Below are positions 1 to 9,462 of a stretch of 64,000 nucleotides of DNA, one piece after another. A model generated the notes under the pieces. It did not search any database and was not told where the DNA came from. It was given only the letters and a program-made list of their open reading frames with translations. Location: contig JASBYJ010000006.1 in assembly GCA_029984035.1 (NCBI GenBank), positions 1 through 64,000 of the forward strand, given 5' to 3'. The translations under genes were made by a program, and so were the position numbers. Source of the stretch: Conchiformibius sp. Lineage in GTDB: Bacteria; Pseudomonadota; Gammaproteobacteria; Burkholderiales; Neisseriaceae. Position 1 is the stretch's first letter, and every line of letters begins with the position of its first letter.

Positions 1-3000
1 TGAAGGTTGAAGGCAACACCACCTTGCAGAACACCACCGTTGCAGGCAGCCTGAAAGCCGAGGGAGACGTAACCCTGGGCGGCAACGGCAAAACCGTCAG
101 CATAGCCAACGGCACAACCGTGAATATGGGCGGCAACGCCATCACCAATGTCGGCAAAGGCACAAACTCCACCGATGCCGCCAATATGCAGAACGTACAA
201 GAAGCCATCAGCAACGTAACTGACGCAGGTCTGACATTTGTCGGCAACAATGGCGCAATCAAAGTTAAGCGCAAATTAGGCCAAGAGCTGCAAATTATCG
301 GCCAAGGCACTGCAACAGACGACCAATACAGCGCAAGCAACATCAAAACCGTAGGCAATGCAAACGGCAGCATCGAAATCCGTCTGGCCAACGCCCCCGT
401 TTTCAGCGGCACCGTAACCGCAGGCAATCTGACTACGGGCGGCAATCTGACCGTAGGCGGCAGCAGCAATCTCAAAGACACCGTGATTGACGGCAACGCC
501 ACCGTAGGCGGAGAGGGCAAGACCTTCAAGGTAAAAGAGAACACCACTGTCGACATGGGCGGCAACAAGATTACCAATGTCGGTTCAGGCAGCATTGCCG
601 AGAACAGCACCGATGCGGTGAACGGCGGCGATGTCAGCAAAGCCATTACCGATGCGACAAAAGCCCTGACCGATGGCGGATTGAACTTCAAAGGCAACCA
701 AGGCGAGACCGTATTGGTACCTTTGGGACAAACGCTGAACATCATCGGCGATGCCGCCAATGCCAATCAGCCCGACTTCAGCTCTAAAAACCTGAGAACC
801 AAAACCGAAAACGGCTCCGTAGTCATCGAGATGTCCGATAAACCTACGTTCAGCGAAGTTACGACAGGCAATCTGACCGTAACGGGCGATACCAAGCTGA
901 ACACTTTGACGACCAAGGGAGACGTCAAGGTAGGCGGCAACCAGACCGTAACAGGCAACCAGACCGTTAACGGCGACAACGAAGTGAAAGGCAACCAGAC
1001 CGTTCGCAAAGATTTGATTGTGGACGGCAACACCACCTTGAAGAAAGACCTGAAGGTTGAAGGCAACACCACCTTGCAGAACACCACCGTTGCAGGCAGC
1101 CTGAATGTCGCAGGCGCAACTCAGTTGGCGAATACAACGATTAGCGGTCCGTTAACTGTTAACAACACCGCAACTTTCGGCGGACAAGGACACAGCTTTA
1201 ACATCCTTGGCGGAACTTCAATCGACATGGGCGGCAACAAAATTACCAATGTCGGTTCAGGCAGCATTGCCAAAGATAGTAAAGATGCCGTTAACGGCGG
1301 CGATGTTCACAAAGCTCTGCAAGATGCGGCTAAACTGTTGACAGAAAAAGGTTTGATTTTTGTCGGCAATAACGGCAAGCTGGAAGTAAACCGTAAGTTG
1401 GGCGAGATAATGCAAATAGTCGGTAAGGGAACCAAATCAGATGCCGAATACAGCTCGAAAAATGTGAAAACCGTAGGTTCTGAGAAAGGCGGTATCGAAA
1501 TACGCTTTGATGAAAATCCCGAGTTCAAATCGGTTACAACCAGCGGAAACATCACAGTGGGCGGCGACAGCATTGTTAAAGGCAATCAAACCGTTCATCA
1601 GAATTTGACTGTGAAAGGCAATGCCGATATCACGGGTGATACGACTATCGGCGGAAACCAAACCGTTGCAGGCAACAGCACGGTTTCAGGCAGCCAAACG
1701 GTTGAGAAGGACTTGACCGTAAACGGTAAGACCAAGCTGAAGAACACCGATGTGAATGGCGATTTGACCGTAACGGGCAATACGACTATCGGCGGTTCGG
1801 GTAAAACCTTTGAAATCGTTAAAGGTACGACCGTTGATATGGGCGGCAACGTGATTGGCAATGTCGGCAAAGGCACAAAAGATACCGATGCCGCCAATAT
1901 GGCCAACTTGAAAGAAGCAATCAAGGAGGCAGTTGGAAATGTTACCGATAAGGGCTTGAGTTTTGTCGCGGATAACAGTGATGTTACCGTTAAGCGCAAA
2001 TTAGGCGAAACTCTGGCGATTAACGGAGGCAACGGTACGGGAGCATTCAGTACTGACAATGTGAAAACCGTTGGCAATGCAACCGCCGGCAGCATCGAAA
2101 TCCAAATCGCAGATAATCCGAATTTTGCCGGTTTGACTACCACAGGTGATGTTACTGTCGGCGGCAACCAAACTGTAAACGGCGATTTGACTTCTAAGGG
2201 TAATGTTACCTTGGGCGGCAACGGCAAGACCATCAGCTTTGTCAAAGGTTCGACCGTTGATATGGGCGGCAATGTTATTACCAATGTCGCTGCGGGTACA
2301 AACGCAACCGATGCTGCCAATATCCAATATGTTAAAGATACCGTGAAAGACGCAACGAAATCTTTAACTGAAGCAGGTTTGGTATTCACAGGTAATGAAG
2401 GCGTGAAAGTCAAACGCAAGTTGGGCGAAGCGATTCAGATTGTCGGCGGCGGAACCGGCGGTAAAAATGAATACAGCGCAAGCAATGTGAAGACTTTTGC
2501 CACTCAAGACGGTGGTGTCGAAATCCGTATTGCGGATGCACCGAAATTCAACGGTACGGTAACGGCAGGCAACTTGAAAACTCCGGGTAATTTGACTGTG
2601 GAAGGAAAAACCGAGTTGCGTGATACCGCTATCGCCGGCAATCTGATTGCGGGCGGAGATGGCCACTACTTTGAAGTGAAACCGGGCACTACCGTAAATA
2701 TGGGCGGTAACAGAGTTACTAATGTTGCCGCGCCTGAAAAAGGTACGGATGCTGCAAACCGCAATTATGTGGACAGTCAGCTGAAAGCTGTCGGTCAGGA
2801 AGTGTATAAACTCGACCGCGACTTGAGAGCCGGTATTGCGGGGGCAAATGCGATGGCATTCCTGCAGCGTCCGAATGAAGCGGGTAAGAGCATGGTGTCG
2901 GCTGCCGTTGGCGGCTATAGGGGCGAAAGTGCTTTTGCAGTCGGCTATTCGGCCAATTCGGATGGCAATGATTTCTCTGTGAAAATCGGCGTAGGCATCA

Positions 3001-3050
3001 ATAGCCGCAATGATTTGAATTACGGCGGCAGCATAGGCTATCAATGGTAG
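1..3050 (+). CDS. Trimeric autotransporter adhesin, C-terminal part (5' truncated by window)
   Basis: The frame is open from the first base (codons from position 3), so the N-terminus lies outside the window. About 1015 residues are visible. The product would be a surface trimeric adhesin (type Vc secretion). Six neck-like motifs of the form TTVDMGGNxITNVG are each followed by a DAxN or DAVNGGD segment; five of them precede a block of the type LxFxGNxGxxVxRKLG. Long runs of GNQTV-like units (about residues 310-350 and 540-580) look like beta-stalk. The last about 100 residues form a YadA-type anchor: a coiled-coil (NRNYVDSQLKAV), then amphipathic strands ending in GSIGYQW, with the terminal aromatic residue usual for outer-membrane beta-barrels. 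Positions 1-54 recur exactly at 1051-1104, an in-frame period of 1050 bp. AGGCAGCCTGAA lies inside both copies. The ligand is unknown. Confidence 0.9.
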   Translation, partial: KVEGNTTLQNTTVAGSLKAEGDVTLGGNGKTVSIANGTTVNMGGNAITNVGKGTNSTDAANMQNVQEAISNVTDAGLTFVGNNGAIKVKRKLGQELQIIGQGTATDDQYSASNIKTVGNANGSIEIRLANAPVFSGTVTAGNLTTGGNLTVGGSSNLKDTVIDGNATVGGEGKTFKVKENTTVDMGGNKITNVGSGSIAENSTDAVNGGDVSKAITDATKALTDGGLNFKGNQGETVLVPLGQTLNIIGDAANANQPDFSSKNLRTKTENGSVVIEMSDKPTFSEVTTGNLTVTGDTKLNTLTTKGDVKVGGNQTVTGNQTVNGDNEVKGNQTVRKDLIVDGNTTLKKDLKVEGNTTLQNTTVAGSLNVAGATQLANTTISGPLTVNNTATFGGQGHSFNILGGTSIDMGGNKITNVGSGSIAKDSKDAVNGGDVHKALQDAAKLLTEKGLIFVGNNGKLEVNRKLGEIMQIVGKGTKSDAEYSSKNVKTVGSEKGGIEIRFDENPEFKSVTTSGNITVGGDSIVKGNQTVHQNLTVKGNADITGDTTIGGNQTVAGNSTVSGSQTVEKDLTVNGKTKLKNTDVNGDLTVTGNTTIGGSGKTFEIVKGTTVDMGGNVIGNVGKGTKDTDAANMANLKEAIKEAVGNVTDKGLSFVADNSDVTVKRKLGETLAINGGNGTGAFSTDNVKTVGNATAGSIEIQIADNPNFAGLTTTGDVTVGGNQTVNGDLTSKGNVTLGGNGKTISFVKGSTVDMGGNVITNVAAGTNATDAANIQYVKDTVKDATKSLTEAGLVFTGNEGVKVKRKLGEAIQIVGGGTGGKNEYSASNVKTFATQDGGVEIRIADAPKFNGTVTAGNLKTPGNLTVEGKTELRDTAIAGNLIAGGDGHYFEVKPGTTVNMGGNRVTNVAAPEKGTDAANRNYVDSQLKAVGQEVYKLDRDLRAGIAGANAMAFLQRPNEAGKSMVSAAVGGYRGESAFAVGYSANSDGNDFSVKIGVGINSRNDLNYGGSIGYQW

Positions 3051-3077
3051 TCAGATAACGGTTAACGGCCGGCACAC

Positions 3078-3108
3078 AATCCCCATTGCTTAAGCGGTGG
3101 GGATTTTT
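3078..3108 (+). terminator. Rho-independent terminator of the adhesin gene
   Basis: An 8-bp perfect stem (AATCCCCA at 3078-3085, TGGGGATT at 3098-3105) with a 12-nt loop runs into a T tract. It lies 28 bp after the adhesin stop codon. Confidence 0.8.
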
Positions 3109-3620
3109 ATTGCCGATTGTTTTGCAGCGGTACATGTATTGATTGGCCCTGTTTTCAGATGAGATGGATGCTGCAATGTAATTTAATAAAAATAAAATAT
3201 CCTTCAATAGCTTGTTTCAAATTTCCATTGAAAGGGAATGTTTTCACACAATCTGTTCGTAGTCATATCAATCAAATCCTGCAGCACAGCCTATTTATAT
3301 TGTGCAGATTATCGCTCGAGAGTTTTTATGAATGCTTCAGGCAGCCTGATATCGGCAAACCTTTATATTGCTTGGAATGGATCGGATTAATTTTTCAGGC
3401 TGCCTGAAAAATAAACGGCCAGGTTTTGAAGATAATTGCCCGAGTATCGGGCGGCTGCCGCCGCAACAATATGCCGTTTGCGTTGGGCGGACGGAATGGA
3501 TACGGTGGCTTGTTTGGCGGACGGCTATATGTCAGATGATTGGGATAATTATGTTTTCTATGAGTTGGTTATCGATGTCGGTAAGCTGTCTGTTGCACTA
3601 TAAATCAATATGGTGCAATG
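3109..3620. other. Gene-free stretch between adhesin and typA
   Basis: No convincing gene is seen. Two DUS-like copies are present, near 3343-3354 and 3398-3412. Short open frames here have no recognisable product. A stretch near 3420-3540 is Gly/Arg/Asn-rich in one frame (…LGGRNGYGGLFGG…) and may be a decayed gene end, but there is no start and a stop follows quickly. Confidence 0.4.
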
Positions 3621-3629
3621 TGTTATAAT
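3621..3629 (+). promoter_or_regulatory. Extended -10 promoter of typA
   Basis: TGTTATAAT is a perfect extended -10 element (TGnTATAAT). No good -35 lies 17 bp upstream. Transcription would begin near 3636, about 25 nt before the typA ATG. This also excludes the in-frame upstream start at 3610. Confidence 0.6.
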
Positions 3630-3660
3630 CGTCCGTTTTCTTTGTATCCCTAGACTTCTC

Positions 3661-5469
3661 ATGAAAAATATCCGCAACATCGCCATTATCGCCCACGTCG
3701 ACCATGGCAAAACCACGCTGGTGGACCAGCTTTTGCGCCAATCCGGTACGTTCCGCGCCAACCAGCAGGTGGACGAGCGCGTGATGGACAGCAACGATTT
3801 GGAAAAAGAACGCGGCATCACCATTCTCGCCAAAAACACCGCCATCGAATACGAAGGCTGCCACATCAACATCGTCGATACGCCCGGACACGCCGACTTC
3901 GGCGGCGAAGTGGAACGCGTATTGGGCATGGTTGATTGCGTGGTGCTGCTGGTGGACGCGCAGGAAGGCCCGATGCCGCAAACCCGTTTCGTTACCAAAA
4001 AAGCCTTGGCATTGGGCTTGAAACCCATTGTGGTGATTAACAAAATTGACAAACCGTCCGCCCGCCCGTCTTGGGTGGTCGACCAAACCTTTGAACTGTT
4101 TGACAAACTGGGCGCAACGGACGAACAACTGGATTTCCCCATCGTGTACGCATCGGGCTTAAGCGGCTTTGCCAAGCTGGACGAAAACGACGACAGCAGC
4201 GACATGCGTCCCCTGTTTGAAACCATCTTGAGTCACACCCCGCCGCCTTCCGGCAGCGCGGACGAAACCCTGCAACTGCAAATTTCCCAACTGGACTACG
4301 ACAACTACACCGGACGTTTGGGCATCGGACGCATTCTGAACGGACGCATCAAGCCCGGACAAGTCGTTGCCGTGATGAACCACGAACAACAAGTCGCACA
4401 AGGGCGCATCAACCAGCTTTTGGGCTTCAAAGGCTTGGAGCGCGTGCCTTTGGAGCAGGCGGAAGCGGGCGACATCGTGATTATTTCCGGCATTGACGAC
4501 ATCGGCATCGGCGTAACCGTTTCCGAAAAAGACAATCCCAAAGGCTTGCCCATGCTCAGCGTGGACGAACCCACTTTGACCATGGATTTTATGGTCAATA
4601 CTTCGCCCTTGGCAGGCACGGAAGGCAAATTCGTAACTTCCCGCCAAATCCGCGACCGTTTGCAAAAAGAATTGCTGACCAACGTCGCCCTGCGCGTGGA
4701 AGACACGGACGATGCGGACGTATTCCGCGTATCGGGGCGCGGCGAACTGCATTTGACCATTCTGCTGGAAAACATGCGCCGCGAAGGTTACGAATTGGCG
4801 GTGGGCAAGCCCCGCGTGGTGTACCGCGACATTGACGGGCAAAAATGCGAACCCTATGAAAACCTTACCGTGGACGTGGAAGACAGCGTGCAAGGCGCGG
4901 TGATGGAAGAATTGGGGCGCAGACGCGGCGAACTCACCAATATGGAAAGCGACGGCAACGGGCGCACCCGTTTGGAATACCACATTCCCGCGCGCGGGCT
5001 GATTGGTTTTCAAGGCGAATTTTTAACTATGACGCGCGGCACGGGCTTGATGAGCCATGTGTTTGACGACTACGCGCCCGTCAAACCCGATATGCCCGGA
5101 CGGCACAACGGCGTGCTGGTGTCGCAGGAACAGGGCGAAGCGGTGGCGTATGCCTTGTGGAATTTGGAAGACCGTGGGCGCATGTTCGTGTCGCCGGGCG
5201 ACAAGCTCTACGAAGGCATGATTATCGGCATTCACAGCCGCGACAACGATTTGGTGGTCAATCCGCTTAAAGGCAAAAAACTCACCAACGTCCGCGCAAG
5301 CGGCACGGACGAAGCCGTGCGCCTGACCACGCCGATTAAGCTGACGCTGGAAAGTGCGGTGGAGTTTATCGATGATGACGAACTGGTGGAAATTACGCCG
5401 AAGTCCATCCGTTTGCGTAAGCGTTATTTGACCGAAAACGAACGGCGCAAGCATTTTAAAAAGGATTGA
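3661..5469 (+). CDS. typA: Translational GTPase TypA/BipA
   Basis: A ribosome-associated GTPase of the elongation factor family, 602 aa, the usual length for TypA. It begins MKNIRNIAIIAHVDHGKTTL. G motifs are visible: G1 AHVDHGKTT, G2 RGITI, G3 DTPGHADF and G4 NKID. The EF-G-like C-terminal half contains GRGELHLTILLENMRREG, and the family-typical C-terminal region follows (ARGLIGFQGEFLTMTRGTG). The ATG at 3661 is chosen because the family N-terminus starts there and because the -10 element lies downstream of the alternative start at 3610. It appears monocistronic, with its own promoter and terminator. TypA acts in ribosome assembly and stress adaptation. Confidence 0.96.
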   Translation: MKNIRNIAIIAHVDHGKTTLVDQLLRQSGTFRANQQVDERVMDSNDLEKERGITILAKNTAIEYEGCHINIVDTPGHADFGGEVERVLGMVDCVVLLVDAQEGPMPQTRFVTKKALALGLKPIVVINKIDKPSARPSWVVDQTFELFDKLGATDEQLDFPIVYASGLSGFAKLDENDDSSDMRPLFETILSHTPPPSGSADETLQLQISQLDYDNYTGRLGIGRILNGRIKPGQVVAVMNHEQQVAQGRINQLLGFKGLERVPLEQAEAGDIVIISGIDDIGIGVTVSEKDNPKGLPMLSVDEPTLTMDFMVNTSPLAGTEGKFVTSRQIRDRLQKELLTNVALRVEDTDDADVFRVSGRGELHLTILLENMRREGYELAVGKPRVVYRDIDGQKCEPYENLTVDVEDSVQGAVMEELGRRRGELTNMESDGNGRTRLEYHIPARGLIGFQGEFLTMTRGTGLMSHVFDDYAPVKPDMPGRHNGVLVSQEQGEAVAYALWNLEDRGRMFVSPGDKLYEGMIIGIHSRDNDLVVNPLKGKKLTNVRASGTDEAVRLTTPIKLTLESAVEFIDDDELVEITPKSIRLRKRYLTENERRKHFKKD

Positions 5470-5479
5470 TTTTAAAAAC

Positions 5480-6185
5480 GGCGCGGGCTGCCTGAAATTT
5501 TTTCAGGCAGCCCGCTTTGATAAAAAACACCCTCCCCCGTTTACGGGGGAGAGCAGGGGTGGGGGCAAAATGCCGCGTCTTCCAATCCGTTTTCTTGCAA
5601 AACCAACGCCGTTTCCCCTCACCCTGACCCTCCCCGCAAGCGTGGGAGGGAATAACATTTGTGTAAGTGCGCCGTGCACACCGATTTTCCGCTCTATGCG
5701 GCAACGGTGCGCGGGATACCATACGAGCTGAAAATCATCCTCCGTACGGTCATTCCTGCACAGGCGGAAAGCCATCTCTGCTTGTCGGCAGGTACGTTTT
5801 GCCTATATTGGTTTGGTTGTTTACTCGGATTCCCACATTCGCAGGAATGATGGGGAGTTTTGATAAAGCGGCGTGGGTCGTCTGAAAAATTTTTTAGGCA
5901 GTTCGCTTTGATTAAAAAAACGTTTTCTCCTTTTTGAGGAAAGGTTGGGGGTAATACCAGGCGTTAAAATGATTTTTCTTGGATAAGGTGCGGTATGCAC
6001 GATTTTTTTGCTACACGGCTCAACGGTGTGGGAGAGATGCCCTGTAAGCTAAAAATTTGCAGTGCCACCGTTTCAGCACGCAGGCGGGAAGCCATTACTG
6101 CTTGTCGGCAGGGGTATTTTCCTTATGTTGGTTTGGTTTTCGCTTGGATTTCTGCATTTATATGGGAAAAATTTAAATATCAATG
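5480..6185 (+). repeat. Two diverged tandem copies of a non-coding unit
   Basis: Unit 1 (about 5480-5870) and unit 2 (about 5870-6185) share the same order of landmarks: an inverted DUS-like hairpin ending in CGCTTTGAT, an A-rich run, a pyrimidine/purine hairpin (cccccgtttacggggga in unit 1; ttctcctttttgaggaa in unit 2), a TAAG…GTGC…GCAC…GATTTT block, and a stretch beginning CAGGCGG(A/G)AAGCCAT, then CTGCTTGTCGGCAGG and TTGGTTTGG. They are clearly related but heavily diverged. No gene is recognisable in either. Confidence 0.55.
5483..5515 (+). terminator. typA terminator built from an inverted DUS pair
   Basis: The 15-bp arms GCGGGCTGCCTGAAA (5483-5497) and TTTCAGGCAGCCCGC (5501-5515) pair perfectly. 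The hairpin lies 14 bp after the typA stop. Confidence 0.75.
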
Positions 6186-6186
6186 A

Positions 6187-6279
6187 TTTTTTGACTGGAC
6201 TTTCGAAGAAATGGGTAACCTGATTTCAGATGAGTTATTCGTTTTGATGACAAAAGACGGAGAAACAGCAAATCAATGA
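6187..6279 (+). pseudogene. Possible 3' remnant of an unknown gene
   Basis: A short open frame without a start codon encodes about 30 residues, including DWTFEEMGNLISDELF and MTKDGETANQ, before TGA at 6277-6279. It reads like the natural end of a soluble protein, but its source is not recognised. The rest of the gap to 6404 is AT-rich, with one degenerate DUS-like hairpin at about 6361-6391 followed by T6. Confidence 0.25.
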
Positions 6280-6404
6280 TTAGAAAATAAAATACTTGTT
6301 TCTTGTTTCGTTTTGAATTCTGTAATAGTTGGATTTTATTCATTTTGGTTCAAATTTTTTAGGTTGCCTGAAAAGTTCAAGCAGCCTGATTTTTTACCTT
6401 ATGG

Positions 6405-7721
6405 CTATTGATTGAAATTTATATTTTCTAATCCCAAGCCGCTTTCTTTAATCAAGCGTAGATAAGCCATTAAAAATGCGTATTTCACTTCAGCCAATTT
6501 TTGCTCGGCCTGAGCCGTTTCTTGCCTTGCCTGTATCACTTCCAAACGATTACGCATGCCGTATTTTTGTCCTGTTTCCGTAGATTGAAGTTTGAGTTGG
6601 CTGCTTTTGAGTACGCGCTCTTGGGCAAGGATTTGATAGCGTGCGGAATTTCCTTCTGTGTATGCTTGACGAATAGCCAGTTTGATTTTCCGTTTTGTGG
6701 CAATCAGTTGGGTGTGGGCGATTTCATATTGCGCTTGTGTTTCACGGATCTTTCCGGATAATTCCCCACCTGTATAGAGAGGCATACTGAGTTGTATGCT
6801 GGTGGTTAATCCTTTACCGCGATGATGGCCGCTATTTTGGTAGGCGGAAGTATAACGATTGTCTTGATAACCCAATTGCAGCGATATGGTGGGCAATCTG
6901 CTGTGTTTTGCGGCATTCATCGCTTCTTCGGCACTTTTCGCTGCCAAACTTTGCATTTGGTATTCGTGATTGTGTTGTAATGCAATGTCTTGCCATGCTT
7001 CCAAACTGTGTTGCTGCAGTTTGGGTAAGTAGCGTTCGATTATGTTGTCTGTATCCATGCCGCTGATGTTTGTGCTGTTTAATCCGGTGTAATCGTTTAA
7101 CTGGTTTTCCAGAACCTGTTTTTCGGCAATGGCAGCGATTTCCTGAGCTAAGGCACGGTCATAACCTGCTTGGGCTTCGTGTATGTCCAATGCAGTTGCG
7201 GCACCGTGTTGGAACATTTCTTGAGCCTGTCTGATCTGTTGCGAGTAAGCCTGTTTTTCAGCGGCATATGCGGCAATGTTTTCCTTGCTTAACAGTAATC
7301 GGAAATACACTTCACTTACTCTTAATAATAATTCTTCTGTCGTACCGTGCAAGCGTTGTTCTGCACTTTCAGTGTTGTAGCGGCTTTGGCGGTATTGTGC
7401 CATTTTGCCGGCATCAAATACGGTTTGGTTTAATTGAACCGACCAGCCTTGTGTTTCACGGTTGGAAGATAACGAAAGCGGTTGCCTTTGGTAACTGGCA
7501 TGGGCTGAAACATGGGGCAGGAAAGCAGATTTTGCCTGCCGTTGCCTTTCGTTCATCACATTGTGTTCAAATTGGGCGATTTGATAATCGCTTGAATGCT
7601 GTTTGGCGGACCCCCATGCTTCTGGTAGGGTAAAAGCATGAGCGTAAGAACTGAACCATGCGGCATACAACAGCAACGGTAGTATTTTGGTTGCGGAAGA
7701 TAGGGTAAGCGTTTTTATCAT
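6405..7721 (-). CDS. TolC-family outer-membrane channel of a type I secretion system
   Basis: 438 aa. A Sec signal peptide runs to about residue 29 (…SYAHA|FTLPEAW), and the mature start is typical of TolC-like proteins. Long helical stretches follow, with two pseudo-repeats of the outer-membrane efflux fold; the second includes QLSMPLYTGG, a characteristic strand/helix junction of this family. The protein would form the outer-membrane exit duct for the ABC transporter and fusion protein encoded just upstream on the same strand. It is separated from the HlyD-like gene by 87 bp. It is probably dedicated to the RTX protein of this island, but a general TolC role cannot be excluded. Confidence 0.88.
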   Translation of the reverse strand: MIKTLTLSSATKILPLLLYAAWFSSYAHAFTLPEAWGSAKQHSSDYQIAQFEHNVMNERQRQAKSAFLPHVSAHASYQRQPLSLSSNRETQGWSVQLNQTVFDAGKMAQYRQSRYNTESAEQRLHGTTEELLLRVSEVYFRLLLSKENIAAYAAEKQAYSQQIRQAQEMFQHGAATALDIHEAQAGYDRALAQEIAAIAEKQVLENQLNDYTGLNSTNISGMDTDNIIERYLPKLQQHSLEAWQDIALQHNHEYQMQSLAAKSAEEAMNAAKHSRLPTISLQLGYQDNRYTSAYQNSGHHRGKGLTTSIQLSMPLYTGGELSGKIRETQAQYEIAHTQLIATKRKIKLAIRQAYTEGNSARYQILAQERVLKSSQLKLQSTETGQKYGMRNRLEVIQARQETAQAEQKLAEVKYAFLMAYLRLIKESGLGLENINFNQ

Positions 7722-7808
7722 AAACGGATTCCAATCTGGGTATGCTCAATTTGGGTTCGGGACCGATATTTCCCAGCCCGAAATGATTCAGGCTGCATAT
7801 TGGCAGAA

Positions 7809-9236
7809 TTATCGTTCTCTAAAACTTTCATCTACTTTGGTTTGCAAAGGGCTCAATAAATAATCCAATACTCTGCGTTGACCGGTTTTGATTTCGGTAC
7901 TCACATTCATTCCTGCCGTCAAATTCACCGTTTTGCCGTCAATGTGCAAACTGCTTTTATCCAAGGATACAATAGCGGTATATACCAGACCCAATTGTTC
8001 GTGCGCCATTGCATCGTGGCTGATGCTTTTGACTTTGCCTGTGAGATAGCCGTAGCGGGTATAAGGGAAGCTCTCTATTTTAATCACCGCCTCTTGCCCC
8101 GCCTCAACGAAACCGATGTCTTTGTTTAATACCAATGCTTCCACTTCCATAGTTTCGTTTTCAGGAACGACTACCATGATTTTTTGGGCTGCCTGCACCA
8201 CGCCGCCAATGGTGTAAGTAGCTAACTCCTGCACCGTACCATCAACCGGAGATGCCAAAGTCATCAGTTGTCGGCGTTGTTTGGCTTTATCGGTTTGGCC
8301 GGAGTATTGCTCTATTTGTTCGGTGAGTTGGCGCAATGCATCCAGAGTATCGCGTTTGAGGCTTTGTGTATTTAAAGTACGGTTTTGCTGCGCTTGGGCG
8401 ATGGCTGCCTGAATCTGTTGGATTCGGCTGCGGATGCTGTCCAAATCGTTTTGATTGGCAACGGATTTGCTGCGTTGTTCTAAATAAGCGTGTTCGGAAA
8501 TGAACTCGTTTTGGCGCAATTGGGCATAATCGGCCGTTTTGCGTTGTTCGATTTTACCGATGGAAATCAGTTTTTGTTCTTGTGCACGAGCCGACCTAAG
8601 TTCGGCTTCGTGACCGCGCAGTACGGATTGCAGTTGCGCATCCTGTACTGCCCACGCCTGATATTGGTTTTGCGCCAACACTTGAGCTTCTTGAAATGCC
8701 GTATCGCCAATCTCCAAAGGTTGTGCGGTTTCCCGATCCAAATAAGGCAGCTGTTGTGTTTCTAATGCTTTCAACACGGCTTCGTAACGCATTTTGGATA
8801 ACCTGGCTGCCTGAAGCGCCTGTTCCGATTGAACTACATCGCTATCCGTTCCTACCGCTTCCAGTTCGACCAATATGTCTCCCTGTTCGACATATTGTCC
8901 GTCGCGCACATAAACAGCTTTGACAACTGCTGTTTCCAAAGGCTGAATGGTTTTACTGCGGCTGCCCGAAGATGTTTTGCCTTGCGCGGTGGCGACAATA
9001 TCAATCTGTCCGAACCATGCCCATAACAATGCCAGTAGCGCAAACAGCATAATCAGACGCGCCGCCCATTTTGGTACAGCAGAAACGGGCGTGTCGGTCA
9101 ATTCCAAATGGGCAGGTAAAAATGCCAATTCTTCACTGCTCCGATCCGGAGGGTCCAGTTGGTCGCGGATAGCCCAAACATTGCGCCAAACGGTTGCGTA
9201 ACGATCAAAGAAATCTTTGAGTGCTTGAAACCACAT
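7809..9236 (-). CDS. HlyD-family membrane fusion protein (type I secretion)
   Basis: 475 aa. A cytoplasmic N-terminus of about 58 residues is followed by one TM segment (about 59-78, LIMLFALLALLWAWFG). Next come a biotinyl-lipoyl-like strand region (VKAVYVRDGQYVEQGDILVEL), a long coiled-coil hairpin (about 140-320) and a C-terminal beta-barrel (SPVDGTVQELATYTIGGVVQ). Near the C-terminus is the HlyD signature region (YTAIVSLDK…LTAGMNVSTEIKTGQRRVLDYLLSPL). It links the inner-membrane ABC transporter to the TolC-like channel. It sits between the two partner genes on the minus strand and has a candidate promoter of its own at 9351-9380. Confidence 0.93.
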   Translation of the reverse strand: MWFQALKDFFDRYATVWRNVWAIRDQLDPPDRSSEELAFLPAHLELTDTPVSAVPKWAARLIMLFALLALLWAWFGQIDIVATAQGKTSSGSRSKTIQPLETAVVKAVYVRDGQYVEQGDILVELEAVGTDSDVVQSEQALQAARLSKMRYEAVLKALETQQLPYLDRETAQPLEIGDTAFQEAQVLAQNQYQAWAVQDAQLQSVLRGHEAELRSARAQEQKLISIGKIEQRKTADYAQLRQNEFISEHAYLEQRSKSVANQNDLDSIRSRIQQIQAAIAQAQQNRTLNTQSLKRDTLDALRQLTEQIEQYSGQTDKAKQRRQLMTLASPVDGTVQELATYTIGGVVQAAQKIMVVVPENETMEVEALVLNKDIGFVEAGQEAVIKIESFPYTRYGYLTGKVKSISHDAMAHEQLGLVYTAIVSLDKSSLHIDGKTVNLTAGMNVSTEIKTGQRRVLDYLLSPLQTKVDESFRER

Positions 9237-9350
9237 GATTTTTTCTCTTCTGTTTAGTATGGTCCGTTTACTTGTTATCTGTAGGTATATAGTACGGACA
9301 CGTTGTCCGAAACGGTTTAAGACTGCCTGAAAACGTTGTGATACATGACC

Positions 9351-9380
9351 TATTTAGAACCTTTACCGCTTTTTTGTCAA
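9351..9380 (-). promoter_or_regulatory. Candidate sigma-70 promoter for the hlyD-tolC genes
   Basis: On the minus strand a perfect TTGACA (9375-9380) is followed after 18 bp by TAAATA (9351-9356). It lies in the 226-bp gap after the ABC transporter gene and about 115 bp before the fusion protein start. Confidence 0.5.
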
Positions 9381-9462
9381 TAAACGGACAGGGCAGCAGT
9401 GGCTCATGCTGAAACCTGAAGAGGCCGTTGCCAAATCTGATCCTGCCTGAAAATACAAACCG

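Noticed and set aside
1598..2419. Long open frame of 273 codons on the minus strand inside the adhesin gene
   Set aside because: It is antisense to a repetitive coding region with strong codon bias. Its sequence is Val/Pro/Leu/Thr-rich without domain features, and there is no promoter or ribosome-binding site.
3117..3628. Two overlapping frames of 86-96 codons between the adhesin gene and typA
   Set aside because: They have no ribosome-binding site, contain DUS-derived codons, and one overlaps the typA promoter.
6361..6391. DUS-like hairpin as terminator of the TolC-like gene
   Set aside because: The T tract lies on the plus-strand side, so it is oriented wrongly for the minus-strand gene, and the arms contain mismatches.
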